Assembly (NCBI GenBank): GCA_016927595.1
Contig: JAFGMI010000024.1
Location: 62,001-126,000 of the forward strand
Direction of reading: 5' to 3'
Source of the DNA: Melioribacteraceae bacterium
GTDB lineage: Bacteria; Bacteroidota; Ignavibacteria; Ignavibacteriales; Melioribacteraceae
Length of the DNA stretch: 64,000 nucleotides
Shown here in pieces: positions 37,401 through 45,885 of this stretch (within the stretch, counting starts at the first letter, position 1; every line of letters starts with the position of its first letter). The notes under the pieces are model-generated. The model had not been told where the DNA came from. It did not search any database and saw only the letters and a list, made by a program, of their open reading frames with translations. The position numbers and the translations under genes are program-made.

Positions 37401-37545
37401 TTCATTTTATTTATTTCCTACGAGTTTATTCTTCAATGCAGCTTATTCATTTGATAAATATGTCCGGGAGGTGAGAGGGGAGCAGGTTGAGTACGGTAAG
37501 GAATGGAGATTTTATGGCGGAGTATTATTTGATTTTAGCTTTTAA
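34444..37545 (+). CDS. Outer-membrane fusion: gluzincin peptidase, TolB-like propeller and beta-barrel
   Basis: This 1033-residue protein begins with a signal peptide, then a zinc peptidase domain of the gluzincin type with HEFTH at residues 123-127 and the third ligand Glu183 in WFAEGTAQY, then a TolB/PD40-type beta-propeller (about residues 310-610; repeats such as PVFSADGSYIYYIS, GVSPDGEKIYYA, PKFSPDNKSIFFG), and finally a BamA/Omp85-like barrel half that ends in FDFSF, the aromatic ending of outer-membrane proteins. The predicted topology puts the peptidase and propeller on one side of the outer membrane and anchors them with the barrel. Function is not known; substrate processing at the outer membrane is inferred. 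It sits 24 nt after the sorting-domain gene. Confidence 0.83.
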   Translation: MRNKSILLILAVFLCASKLFSQYNEFEPEYNWLTIKGEHVFVHFHEEAERTAKLVAKIADEVWDPITKLYEYDPGPVHFVIKDIDDYSNGATFFFDNKIEIWASALDFDLRGSHNWLRNVISHEFTHMVQIQASMKTNRSVPAFYLQYLNYEDKRRPDILYGFPNFIVSYPVPSVNIPAWFAEGTAQYMRTEFNYDNWDTHRDMILRCYALDGNMLTWNQMGVFNKTSLGNESVYNSGFALTRYIAQKYGEDKLREITNALGKFTNFTIDAAFEDVLGKDGNEIYDEWSSFLKYDYKERMKDVLDNPVQGDMIASVGFGNFYPVFSADGSYIYYISNKGSDYFGLSGIYRYDLNTKEEISITSNVRSSLGVSPDGEKIYYAKLSEHNPKWNNIHDLYEYDIKKDDEKRLTYGIRANNPSLSHDGKKITFIFQKDGTSNIGIVDSDGSNFKRLTFFENGEQVFNPKFSPDNKSIFFGYSYHQTRDIAKVETDGSGLEFIIQTDADERNPFITDDGSMVYSSDKSGIFNLYRYDFKNKESIQLTNVVGGAFMPEMDNNGNIVYAGYTSTGYKIFYLPDGKGTIVNSENHYVWINNPPLNHYKPNGDIDNFNLDRLVNFNDRETPDYEIKPYSGFFSRMSFFPFIRFDNYNISNSVLGKIKPGVYLASNDYLNRYSLFAGISINKNLERDAYLSFEYRNKLPLIYDLGLTPQLTFELYSVSRETDVDIYFGEYVDSAGVTRYDYIVPTDVTYNLFEVDFAARHKIFAEGNEVEFRFIYSDYVATLGSFIIPNEKLLYPTTNDKYLIGRNLQFKYRHKMIIPTIDTDINPVGRDVEFQYNYEFNKFNNDGEYEVADGILKPLYNNYNFHRLELNWKEYFQLYHDYTLTAQLRVASILGPAVPDFFDYYLGGLTGMKSYPFYSVSGNELGWFNLTYRFPLLKNIDQRVGHLYVDKIYMSVFADFGNAWSGALPGLNDFKKGAGAEIRIKMNSFYLFPTSLFFNAAYSFDKYVREVRGEQVEYGKEWRFYGGVLFDFSF

Positions 37546-37559
37546 AAACTAAGAATAGC

Positions 37560-38453
37560 ATGAAAACATTTTTGATTATAATTATTTGTGCAGTATCGGT
37601 TTCCGGACAGCAAAATAAAGTACAGCTTAACGGAGACTTAATGAACGATAAATATATCGTCATGGATTTGTCGAAAAAGTCGTTTATCGTTTCCGAAAAT
37701 AATAAAATAGAACTTGATCTTAAATCACCTTTTCTTGCAGGTCTCTTCTCGTTTCTTCTGCCGGGAGCCGGCGAGTTTTACAGCGAGAGTTATATTAAAT
37801 CGGCAATATTTATAGCTATTGAAGCGGCTGCGATTTATTACGGTCTGTCATACAACAAAAAAGGCGATGATCAGACATTACTGTTTGAAAATTATGCTAA
37901 CGTAAACTGGGATGCAGCAAAATATGCCCGGTGGACAATTGACAATATTGATCATTTAAATAATAAAATCGGAGCGAATGTAAATCCTGAAGATTATTCG
38001 GATCTTTTCTATGACCAGGATACACGTACTCAGGTTAACTGGGATGTTCTCAATCAGCTTGAGAGTGATATAGGAGGTTGGTATTCACACAGGCTCGATA
38101 AATTCGGAGAGCAACAGTATTATGAGATGATCGGCAAGTACCCTCAGTTTAATCCCGGCTGGAATGATTTCGACGAGAATTCGCTCTTTACATATGTAAC
38201 AGGTCAAAAAGACCCGGTGACAAGGAATTTCGACTATTATTCTGGACTAAGAGGCAAAGCCAACGATTATTATAACATCGCCTCTAAAGCGGTTATTGTC
38301 ATCGTCACAAATCATATAATCAGTGCTATTGATGCTGCGTGGTCTGCAAGCAGGTATAATAAAAATGTGTCGGTCAACATGAGCATCGAAAAGCAACAGG
38401 TTGGGTATTATACAGAATATTTCCCTCAGTTGAATCTTAAAATAGGACTGTGA
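37560..38453 (+). CDS. DUF5683-like exported/membrane protein
   Basis: A 297-residue protein with a signal peptide (ending near VSVSGQQ) and a hydrophobic block (SPFLAGLFSFLLPGAGEFYSESYIKSAIFIAIEAA) of the type seen in DUF5683 proteins of Bacteroidota and relatives: a proline/glycine hairpin between two membrane segments. The central part is aromatic and polar, and a further hydrophobic stretch (AVIVIVTNHIISAIDA) lies near residue 255. It starts 14 nt after the barrel fusion gene and is probably the last gene of the porU operon. No function is known. Confidence 0.7.
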   Translation: MKTFLIIIICAVSVSGQQNKVQLNGDLMNDKYIVMDLSKKSFIVSENNKIELDLKSPFLAGLFSFLLPGAGEFYSESYIKSAIFIAIEAAAIYYGLSYNKKGDDQTLLFENYANVNWDAAKYARWTIDNIDHLNNKIGANVNPEDYSDLFYDQDTRTQVNWDVLNQLESDIGGWYSHRLDKFGEQQYYEMIGKYPQFNPGWNDFDENSLFTYVTGQKDPVTRNFDYYSGLRGKANDYYNIASKAVIVIVTNHIISAIDAAWSASRYNKNVSVNMSIEKQQVGYYTEYFPQLNLKIGL

Positions 38454-38534
38454 TATTTATTCCTGCCTGCTATCCGGTTTTGATTTCAGCATCACTTTTA
38501 TTTATTTTTCCCTTCGTCTAATTAAAGTTTAAAT

Positions 38535-39872
38535 ATGCAAATACCACTAGTTGTAATTATAGGAAGACCGAATGTAGGAAAGTCAACTTTATTCAACAGG
38601 CTTACCCGTTCAAAGCTTGCTATTGTTGATGATCTCAGCGGAGTAACCAGGGACAGGCAGTACGGAGATGCGGAATGGAATGGTAGAATATTCAGAGTTA
38701 TGGATACCGGTGGTTACGTACCAAACTCTACCGATTTGTTCGAAACTGCAATTAAGGAGCAGGTTCAGATAGCTCTTGACGAAGCAGATGCCGTATTGTT
38801 TGTTACGGATGGCCGCTCGGGTGTTGTACCTGTTGATATCGAAATTGCAAACATTTTGAGAGCCTCGTCGAAGCCGTCATTCATTCTTGTTAATAAATCG
38901 GATAATGAAGAAATAAGCTTGAACAAAAATGAGTTTTATTCGCTTGGTCTCCGTCACGTTTACGATATCGCCGCTATCAACGGCAGAAATGTAGGCGACA
39001 TGCTGGATGATCTTATAGAGGCACTTCCTTTTCCTGATGATTATCTTGAAGAGGATGAAAGACTTAAGATTGCTATTATAGGTAGACCAAACGTCGGAAA
39101 GTCCTCATTGACTAATGCACTCCTGGGTATCGAAAGGAGTATCGTTACGGATATTCCCGGAACTACCCGCGACAGTATCAATTCAATTCTGAAGCATTAT
39201 GGAGAAGAAATTGTTTTAATTGATACCGCCGGTTTAAGAAAGAAAACCAGGGTTAAGGAGAACATAGAGTTTTACTCAAATGTTAGAACATTCAGAGCAA
39301 TTGCGGAGTGTGATGTAGCGGTTGTGATGCTGGATGCTGCACTTGGACTTGAAAGTCAGGATCAGAAAATTATCGATGAAGCGGTAAGAAGGCGGAAAGG
39401 CATTATTGTTGCTGTTAACAAATGGGACTTAATTGAAAAAGAAACTAACACTGCAAAACATTATGAAAATTCTATAAGGGCTAAATTAGGCACGGTTGAT
39501 TATTTGCCCGTTGTTTTTATTTCCGCGCTTACGAAGCAAAGAGTTTTTAAAATAATAGAAATGTCAAAAAGTATTAGTGCTGAAAGGAAGAACAAAATTC
39601 CTACCAGTAAACTTAACGATGTACTTCTGCCGGAGATAGAAAGGACACCGCCACCGGCAACTCCGCGAGGTAAAGAAATAAAAATTAAATATATAACCCA
39701 GGTTGGAGAGAAGTATCCTGTATTCTTAATTTTCAGCAACGAAGTAAAGTTTATTCCGGATTCTTACCGGAGATTTGTAGAAAGGTTGATAAGAAAGCAT
39801 TTCGGTTTTTTCGGTGTACCGATTACGGTTTCATTTAAAGATAAAAATCCTGCTGAGGACCAAACTTACTGA
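38535..39872 (+). CDS. der: Ribosome biogenesis GTPase Der (EngA)
   Basis: Der is a double-GTPase needed for maturation of the 50S ribosomal subunit. The 445-residue protein has two GTPase domains, each with the G1 loop GRPNVGKS (residues about 9-16 and 182-189), G3 motifs DTGGY and DTAGL, G4 motifs NKSD and NKWD, and the C-terminal KH-like domain ending with [11 protein letters not shown]. Length and order are typical. It is followed by a CoA-disulfide-reductase-like gene 2 nt later, so these are cotranscribed. Confidence 0.97.
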   Translation: MQIPLVVIIGRPNVGKSTLFNRLTRSKLAIVDDLSGVTRDRQYGDAEWNGRIFRVMDTGGYVPNSTDLFETAIKEQVQIALDEADAVLFVTDGRSGVVPVDIEIANILRASSKPSFILVNKSDNEEISLNKNEFYSLGLRHVYDIAAINGRNVGDMLDDLIEALPFPDDYLEEDERLKIAIIGRPNVGKSSLTNALLGIERSIVTDIPGTTRDSINSILKHYGEEIVLIDTAGLRKKTRVKENIEFYSNVRTFRAIAECDVAVVMLDAALGLESQDQKIIDEAVRRRKGIIVAVNKWDLIEKETNTAKHYENSIRAKLGTVDYLPVVFISALTKQRVFKIIEMSKSISAERKNKIPTSKLNDVLLPEIERTPPPATPRGKEIKIKYITQVGEKYPVFLIFSNEVKFIPDSYRRFVERLIRKHFGFFGVPITVSFKDKNPAEDQTY

Positions 39873-39874
39873 AA

Positions 39875-41233
39875 ATGTACAATCCCAGAAAAATATTGAT
39901 TATTGGGGGGAACGCAGCCGGTCCGGCTGCTGCGGCTAAAGCAAAAAGGGTGAATCCTGATGCAGAAGTTACTCTGTTTGAAGGCAGTAAATATATATCT
40001 ACAGGTACATGTGAAATTCCTTATGTATTATCCGGGGAAATAGAAAATTATAATGACATAATATTCTATGATAAAGAAAAATTTGAAGCGGAAAAGGGAG
40101 TAAAAGTATACACAAACCATTTCGTGAACAGCATTAACAGGAAAGAAAAAAAAATTAAGGTCAGAAACTTAATTTCGGATGATGAAATATTTTATGAATA
40201 TGACAGTTTGATTTTATGCACGGGATCTGTCCCCAGGCAGATTCAGGAAATTCCTTTCTCAATTGAAAATGTTTTCCCGTTAAAATTCGTGAGTGATTTA
40301 CAAAGGCTTCTGGGGTTTATCAGCAAAAACAATCCCAAAACGTGTTTGATTATTGGATCAGGTTATATTGGGCTTGAGGCGGCTTCTGCTCTCCGGAAAA
40401 GGGGCTTATCAGTAAAACTCGGGGAAAAATTTTCGAATCCGTTTCCCGGCAGCGAACCCGAAATTCAGGAAATTATTAAAGACAGACTTTCATCTCTGCA
40501 GATTGAGTTTATTCCCGGCATCGAATCGCTGAAATATATCATAAAGAATAATAAGGTTGTACAGTATAAACATGAAGGTCGATTAATTGAAATTGACTTA
40601 ATTATAGTTTCTGCCGGTATTATGCCCAATACCGTTTTAGCACAAATGAGTAAATTGGATTTGGGATTACATAATGGAATTGTTGTTAATAATAAATTGC
40701 AGACTTCGGATCCAAACTTATATGCTGCAGGAGATAACATTATTATTAAAAATTTTATTACATCAAAAGAAGATTATATGCCGGTGGCTTCGATTGCACA
40801 TTCTTTTGGTCATATAGCCGGTGCAAATGCAGCCGGCTCTAGTCAAATTTACAAACCGGTTATCAAAAATATTGCAGTTGAGTTTCTTGAGCTTGCCTAC
40901 TCTCAGGCGGGATTAACACTCGACGAAGCTGTTAATTATTTTCCGCAGGCAGTCTCCGCAACAGCTCTTGCCTTAAATAAAGCCCAAGTTATGCCGAATA
41001 GCTCGAAAACTTTCGGAAAATTAATCTACGATAAATCTTCAGGATATATTTTAGGTGCTTCGTTTATCGGAAAGAATGAGGTTACCGGATATGCGGATAT
41101 TGTTTCATCACTGATACAAAACAGAGTTAAAGCGTTTTCACTAGACGATTTATATTTTAATTATACACCTCCGCTTTCACCTTTCGTTAATCTGTTGTCA
41201 ATTCTGGGTCGAAAAATTAGAAGGAATAATTGA
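39875..41233 (+). CDS. CoA-disulfide-reductase-like FAD/NAD(P) oxidoreductase
   Basis: A 452-residue flavoprotein of the pyridine nucleotide-disulfide oxidoreductase family. It has the FAD-binding GGNAAGPAAA motif at residues 11-20, a single redox cysteine, Cys46, in STGTCEIPYVLSG, which is the position of the active cysteine of CoA-disulfide reductases and NADH oxidases, the NAD-binding GSGYIGLEAA motif (about 160-169), and a C-terminal dimerisation domain. It would reduce CoA disulfide, polysulfide or oxygen; the exact substrate cannot be fixed. It lies between der and upp with 2-nt spacing and one-base overlap. Bacillithiol synthesis is also encoded in the window (bshC), so low-molecular-weight thiol redox is a plausible theme. 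Confidence 0.82.
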   Translation: MYNPRKILIIGGNAAGPAAAAKAKRVNPDAEVTLFEGSKYISTGTCEIPYVLSGEIENYNDIIFYDKEKFEAEKGVKVYTNHFVNSINRKEKKIKVRNLISDDEIFYEYDSLILCTGSVPRQIQEIPFSIENVFPLKFVSDLQRLLGFISKNNPKTCLIIGSGYIGLEAASALRKRGLSVKLGEKFSNPFPGSEPEIQEIIKDRLSSLQIEFIPGIESLKYIIKNNKVVQYKHEGRLIEIDLIIVSAGIMPNTVLAQMSKLDLGLHNGIVVNNKLQTSDPNLYAAGDNIIIKNFITSKEDYMPVASIAHSFGHIAGANAAGSSQIYKPVIKNIAVEFLELAYSQAGLTLDEAVNYFPQAVSATALALNKAQVMPNSSKTFGKLIYDKSSGYILGASFIGKNEVTGYADIVSSLIQNRVKAFSLDDLYFNYTPPLSPFVNLLSILGRKIRRNN

Positions 41234-41859
41234 TGAAAAACCTTACGATTATTGATTCACCTTTAATCCGAAGAGATATGACATATTTGAGAGACAAAGA
41301 AACTAAAGAATACCAGTTTCGACTGGCTCTCCGCAGAATTGCTTATTGTCTCGCTATAGAAATTGGGAAAGAGTTCCAATTATCGGAAAGGGAAGTAGTA
41401 ACGCCGCTAGAAACAACTACCGGACATAGACTCAAACAGCAAATTGTACTCGTTCCCGTACTCCGTGCCGGATTGAGTCTTGTAAATTCTTTTATTGAAA
41501 TGATTCCTGAGGCTAAGGTAGGGCATATCGGAATTCAACGTGATGAACAGACTCTCCAACCCGTGGATTATTATTATAAAACTCCCAAAAATCTCGATGT
41601 ATCGAAAGTAATTATACTTGATCCAATGCTAGCTACAGGGGGAAGCGCTTCTGCCGCTGCAGCTTTTTTAAAGAAGCGCGGTGCAAATGATATTATTATG
41701 GCATGCCTTATTGCAGCTCCCGAAGGTGTCAGGAAACTGCAGAACGATCATCCCGAAATTCCTGTATTTACTGCACAACTCGACAGACAATTAAATGAAA
41801 ACGGATATATCCTGCCCGGACTTGGAGATGCAGGTGACAGAACATTTGGTACGTTGTAA
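41233..41859 (+). CDS. upp: Uracil phosphoribosyltransferase
   Basis: Upp makes UMP from uracil and PRPP in pyrimidine salvage. The 208-residue protein shows the conserved RDKET motif, VLVPVLRAG, the PRPP-binding loop LDPMLATGGSA and the uracil-binding region YILPGLGDAGDR near the C terminus. The start ATG at 41233 overlaps the last base of the preceding stop codon; TTG 41230 is in frame but less likely. It is typical in length. The downstream TPR gene starts inside its 3' end. Confidence 0.96.
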   Translation: MKNLTIIDSPLIRRDMTYLRDKETKEYQFRLALRRIAYCLAIEIGKEFQLSEREVVTPLETTTGHRLKQQIVLVPVLRAGLSLVNSFIEMIPEAKVGHIGIQRDEQTLQPVDYYYKTPKNLDVSKVIILDPMLATGGSASAAAAFLKKRGANDIIMACLIAAPEGVRKLQNDHPEIPVFTAQLDRQLNENGYILPGLGDAGDRTFGTL

Positions 41860-42853
41860 ACTAATAGTTTTCTTCTTCGTACATCTCACAGTTAATGCAC
41901 AGCAAATCCCTGTTGAATATATTGATTCATTGATGATACGTGGAACCGGATTGATTATTACACAACAGTACGACAGCGCATTTTCAATATTTAAAAGTAT
42001 TGATGAAAAGTATGAAGATAATCCGATTGGCAAGATATACCTCGCCGGAACTTTGATAACCCAGGCATTTGAAGAGGGTACAGAATTTAAAACGGAAATT
42101 ATCGATTCATTGCTGAATGATGCCATCTATGAAAGTGAAATACTTCTTGATACCGATGATGAGAACATATGGAATTTGTACTATGCAGGTCTGGCTAAGG
42201 GTTTTAAGGCTTATTACAAGGCGCTTAACGAAAACTTTATTGATGCATTTATCGAAGGATTTACAGCCCTGTCGCTTTTCAGCCAATGTCTCGAAATAAA
42301 TAATAATTTTGCTGAAGCCCAGGTTGCAGTGGGAACATACCTGTATTGGCGCTCGGAAAAATCAGAATTTTTAAGCTGGCTTCCTTTCGTAAGAGATGAC
42401 ATGGATAAGAGTATTAAAATGCTTGCTGATGCTTTTCACAGGGCTCGTTATAATAATTTAATAGCTGCATACTCTTTATTCTGGATTTATATTAGTAAGG
42501 AGGACTATAAATCGGCTTCAGGAGTATGTGAAAAAATTCTGGAGTTATATCCAGCGAGCCGTCTATTCAGACATATTTATGCAAAGTCCTTAAAATTGTA
42601 TAAAGTCGATTCTGCTGTTAACCACTTGATTAAACTTAGAGACGAATACGAAAAGGCAGGGCTGAGAAACCGTAAAATCCAGATTATGCTTGAGTTAGCT
42701 GAACTCTACTTTACGAATAAAAATTATAAATCTGCAATTGAAAACTGTGACGGAATTCTGAATTTAACAATCAATGATAAAACCCAGCAAGATCGATTCA
42801 GGAAGGCAGGAGACCTGAAAAACAAGGCACTCCGATTTATCTCGAATAATTGA
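41828..42853 (+). CDS. Exported TPR-like protein
   Basis: A 341-residue protein with a signal peptide-like start (KLIVFFFVHLTVNAQ) and helical repeats of TPR type in both halves, for example DSAFSIFKSIDEKY and KSASGVCEKILELYPAS and KSAIENCDGILNL. No enzymatic motif is seen, and a protein-protein scaffold in the periplasm is inferred. The ATG at 41828 places the signal reasonably and overlaps upp by 32 nt; TTG 41846 would give a shorter signal peptide and an overlap of 14 nt, and ATG 41795 is too far upstream. The gene is the last of the der operon. Confidence 0.7.
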   Translation: MQVTEHLVRCKLIVFFFVHLTVNAQQIPVEYIDSLMIRGTGLIITQQYDSAFSIFKSIDEKYEDNPIGKIYLAGTLITQAFEEGTEFKTEIIDSLLNDAIYESEILLDTDDENIWNLYYAGLAKGFKAYYKALNENFIDAFIEGFTALSLFSQCLEINNNFAEAQVAVGTYLYWRSEKSEFLSWLPFVRDDMDKSIKMLADAFHRARYNNLIAAYSLFWIYISKEDYKSASGVCEKILELYPASRLFRHIYAKSLKLYKVDSAVNHLIKLRDEYEKAGLRNRKIQIMLELAELYFTNKNYKSAIENCDGILNLTINDKTQQDRFRKAGDLKNKALRFISNN

Positions 42854-42908
42854 ATTTTCTCATTAAATTTAGTATTAAAATAAATAAATAATTTTAGAAT
42901 CTACGACT

Positions 42909-45080
42909 ATGGAAGTAACAGAGCAGAAATATCAGGATTTGCTCGCTCAGTTGATTAACAGTTGTAAAGTTAATCTCCCGAAAGTTAACCAGACATTGAT
43001 TGAAAAAGCATTCAATTTAAGTTTTGAAGCGCATAAAAATGATATCCGCGCTTCGGGAGATCCTTATTTTCTTCACCCGCTTGCTGTTGCAAACATTGTA
43101 GCCTCGGAGATTCCTCTCGATGATATATCTGTTATTTCGGCTTTGCTTCATGACGTAGTGGAAGATACTGAATTCGATCTTGAATTTATTTCCAAGGAAT
43201 TCAGTGACGAAGTAGCAGAAATCGTTAATGGAGTAACAAAAATAAGTGGTGTTTTTTCAGGACATGAAATCACTCAGGCTGAAAATTACAGAAAATTACT
43301 CCTCTCAATGGTAAAAGATGTTCGGGTAATACTGGTTAAATTTGCTGACAGACTGCATAACATGAGAACCTTGGAATATGTACCTCCGGAAAAACAGAGG
43401 AGAATTTCACTGGAAACGCTTGAAATATATGCTCCCTTCGCAAACAGGTTCGGTCTTGGAAGAGTAAAATGGGAATTGGAGGATCTTTCTTTCAAATATT
43501 TAAATAGGGAAGCCTACGAAGAAATTGCAAAAAAAATTAAGAATAAACGAAAAGAAAGAGAAGCATTCATAAATAAATTTATTGCCCCTGTTATCAGCAA
43601 ACTTAAGGAGCATGATATAGATTTTGAGATAGGTGGCAGACCTAAGCATATATACAGTATTTATAAAAAAATGGTGAAGCAAAATCTCAGCTTTGAACAA
43701 ATATTTGATCTGCTTGCTGTCAGGATTATACTCGAAAGTAATGATCCGAATGAGTGCTTTTATGTTTTGGGAGTAATAAATCAACTATACAAGCCAATTT
43801 CAGACAGATTCAAAGATTACATTTCCATTCCTAAAAAAAATAATTATCAGTCCATTCATAATACCGTAATTGGACAGGAAGGAAAATTAGTAGAAGTACA
43901 AATCCGAACAAGAAAAATGCATGAAATTGCGGAGAAAGGTGTGGCAGCTCACTGGAAGTATAAGGAAAATCTTCTTCATTCTGATACTGAACTTGAGGAA
44001 TGGGTTAATTGGATCCGCGATATTTTTGAAAATGCATCTCACAACGAAGCGACAAAAGAAATTTTGGCTAGTTTTAAGTTGAATTTGTATCAGGATGAAA
44101 TTTATGTTTTTACACCAAAGGGAGACCTTAAACGTCTTCCTATATATTCAACTCCGGTTGACTTTGCGTTTGAAATACACAGTAATGTCGGATATCACTG
44201 TATCGGAGCAAAAGTAAACGGTAAAATTGTACCTCTGGATACTGAACTGCATAGCGGCGATCAGGTAGATATAATCACATCGAAAAATCAGCACCCGAAC
44301 AGAAGCTGGATGCAATTTGTACAAACTCACAAAGCAAAGTCAAATATCCGTAAATATCTGAACCGGGAGGAGGAGAAAGTTGTAGAATTAGGCGAGGAAG
44401 TCTGGGAGAAAAAATTAAAGAAATTAAAGCAGTCCTTTCCAAAAGATGAACTTAATAAACTTGCGAGAAAACTAAAATACGACAGCCCAAAACACTTCTT
44501 TGCAGCAATTGCTAAAAATCAGGTCGATCTGGATTCAATACTTAATCCTGTGGAGCAAAAAGAAGAACAGCCTGCTCCCGAACTTGAGTACGAATCATTT
44601 GCAACCCTCGCAAGAACAACGACGGGAAACATTATTTTTCAGGGAGAGCATAAAGGTTTTGAATATTCATTTGCCAAATGCTGCAGTCCGATTCCGGGCG
44701 ATCCCATAGTTGGCTATATAACAATCGGGGAAGGTATAAAGATTCATCGTAAGGATTGTAAAAATCTGATAAACATGCTGAAACACGGGGAGCATAAACT
44801 TGTGCCCGTAAACTGGCCTAATTCTAATGGATCACAGTTTGTGGCAGGCATAAAAATCCGCGGGGAGGATAGTCCGGGTGCACTTAACGAGATTTCAAAT
44901 TCAATAACTCATTACCAGAACACGAATATAAAATCAGTTAATATAAATACTTCCGATTCGATGTTCGATGGAACTGTTGCAGTTTATGTAAAAGATATTG
45001 AACATTTAAACAGGTTAATCGAGCGGTTGAAAAAATTGCAGGGAATATTCTCGGTCAGCCGATTTGACGTAAATAATTGA
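42909..45080 (+). CDS. rel: Bifunctional (p)ppGpp synthetase/hydrolase (RelA/SpoT family)
   Basis: The 723-residue protein makes and breaks the alarmone (p)ppGpp in the stringent response. The N-terminal HD hydrolase domain is intact (ALLHDVVEDTEFD near residue 80), the synthetase domain carries RFKDYISIPKKNNYQSIH (about residues 299-316), followed by TGS (about 395-455) and a C-terminal ACT domain (about 640-720). The presence of HDxxED implies hydrolase activity, so this is the single long Rel type. It precedes ruvX by 7 nt. No clear promoter was identified in the 55 nt before it. Confidence 0.96.
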   Translation: MEVTEQKYQDLLAQLINSCKVNLPKVNQTLIEKAFNLSFEAHKNDIRASGDPYFLHPLAVANIVASEIPLDDISVISALLHDVVEDTEFDLEFISKEFSDEVAEIVNGVTKISGVFSGHEITQAENYRKLLLSMVKDVRVILVKFADRLHNMRTLEYVPPEKQRRISLETLEIYAPFANRFGLGRVKWELEDLSFKYLNREAYEEIAKKIKNKRKEREAFINKFIAPVISKLKEHDIDFEIGGRPKHIYSIYKKMVKQNLSFEQIFDLLAVRIILESNDPNECFYVLGVINQLYKPISDRFKDYISIPKKNNYQSIHNTVIGQEGKLVEVQIRTRKMHEIAEKGVAAHWKYKENLLHSDTELEEWVNWIRDIFENASHNEATKEILASFKLNLYQDEIYVFTPKGDLKRLPIYSTPVDFAFEIHSNVGYHCIGAKVNGKIVPLDTELHSGDQVDIITSKNQHPNRSWMQFVQTHKAKSNIRKYLNREEEKVVELGEEVWEKKLKKLKQSFPKDELNKLARKLKYDSPKHFFAAIAKNQVDLDSILNPVEQKEEQPAPELEYESFATLARTTTGNIIFQGEHKGFEYSFAKCCSPIPGDPIVGYITIGEGIKIHRKDCKNLINMLKHGEHKLVPVNWPNSNGSQFVAGIKIRGEDSPGALNEISNSITHYQNTNIKSVNINTSDSMFDGTVAVYVKDIEHLNRLIERLKKLQGIFSVSRFDVNN

Positions 45081-45087
45081 ATTTCAT

Positions 45088-45507
45088 TTGGAAAAGAAAA
45101 GAATACTGGGTTTAGACTACGGTAAAAAAAGGATAGGGATCGCTGTAACAGATCCTCTGAGGATATTTGCATACCCGCTGGAAACTTTAAGTAATGATTC
45201 CAATTTCTGGAGTAATTTTGATAAAATAATTAATCAGTTTGATATTGAAAAAATTGTTGTCGGCTACCCGGTAAAGGAGGATGGTTCAAAAACTGATGTT
45301 ACGGGAGCAGTCGAAAAATTTGCAGGTGAATTAAATAAGAAATATAAGTACGAGATTGTTTACGTGGACGAAAGGTACTCATCTGCAATAGCTAAGGAGA
45401 GAGTTATTAGCAGTGTAGTATCTAAAAAGAAAAGACGTAATAAGGGATTGCTCGATAAAAATGCAGCCGCAGTAATTCTTGAAGACTATCTGAAAACAAC
45501 AAATTAA
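45088..45507 (+). CDS. ruvX: Putative pre-16S rRNA nuclease / Holliday junction resolvase-like (YqgF)
   Basis: A 139-residue RNase H-fold nuclease. Motifs are the N-terminal LGLDYGKKRIGIAV, the central VVGYPVKEDGS, and VDERYSSAIA with the acidic catalytic residues, as in YqgF/RuvX, which trims the 5' end of 16S rRNA. The start is TTG at 45088. It lies 7 nt after rel and is followed by a 90-nt spacer leading to the microcompartment genes. Confidence 0.93.
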   Translation: MEKKRILGLDYGKKRIGIAVTDPLRIFAYPLETLSNDSNFWSNFDKIINQFDIEKIVVGYPVKEDGSKTDVTGAVEKFAGELNKKYKYEIVYVDERYSSAIAKERVISSVVSKKKRRNKGLLDKNAAAVILEDYLKTTN

Positions 45508-45532
45508 AGCATTATTTATATATTTTATTTAA

Positions 45533-45561
45533 TTGACATTTATACCCTATTAAATTATTTT
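45533..45561 (+). promoter_or_regulatory. Candidate promoter of the BMC shell genes
   Basis: TTGACA (45533-45538), 17 nt, TATTTT (45556-45561) lies 38 nt before the shell gene start, separate from rel-ruvX. It is a pattern match only. It suggests that the two shell genes are an independent unit. Confidence 0.4.
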
Positions 45562-45598
45562 CAAAAAAGATTTTTAATCAAATTTGGGAGCACATTTT

Positions 45599-45880
45599 AT
45601 GACACTAGATGCACTCGGAATGATTGAAACCAAAGGATTGGTTGGTTCGATTGAAGCCGCTGATGCTATGGTTAAAGCTGCAAAGGTTGAGCTTATCGGC
45701 AAAGAGACAATCGGCGGTGGTTATGTTACTGTAATGGTCCGTGGTGATGTCGGTGCAGTTAAAGCTGCCACAGATGCCGGCGCAGCAGCTGCACAGAGAG
45801 TGGGTGAATTGGTTTCGGTTCATGTAATTCCGCGTCCTCATTCAGATGTAGAACTTATTCTTCCCCAAAAAGCAAAATAG
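45599..45880 (+). CDS. BMC shell hexamer protein (PduA/EutM type)
   Basis: A 93-residue single-BMC-domain shell protein that forms hexameric tiles of a bacterial microcompartment. It is very close to the family consensus: [24 protein letters not shown], then [43 protein letters not shown]. The pore loop is IGGGYV, small and glycine-rich, like those that pass small polar metabolites. ATG 45599 with GGGAG 8 nt upstream is the real start rather than TTG 45584. It is followed after 5 nt by a second shell gene. No vertex protein or core enzyme is adjacent. Confidence 0.95.
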   Translation: MTLDALGMIETKGLVGSIEAADAMVKAAKVELIGKETIGGGYVTVMVRGDVGAVKAATDAGAAAAQRVGELVSVHVIPRPHSDVELILPQKAK

Positions 45881-45885
45881 TTTGA

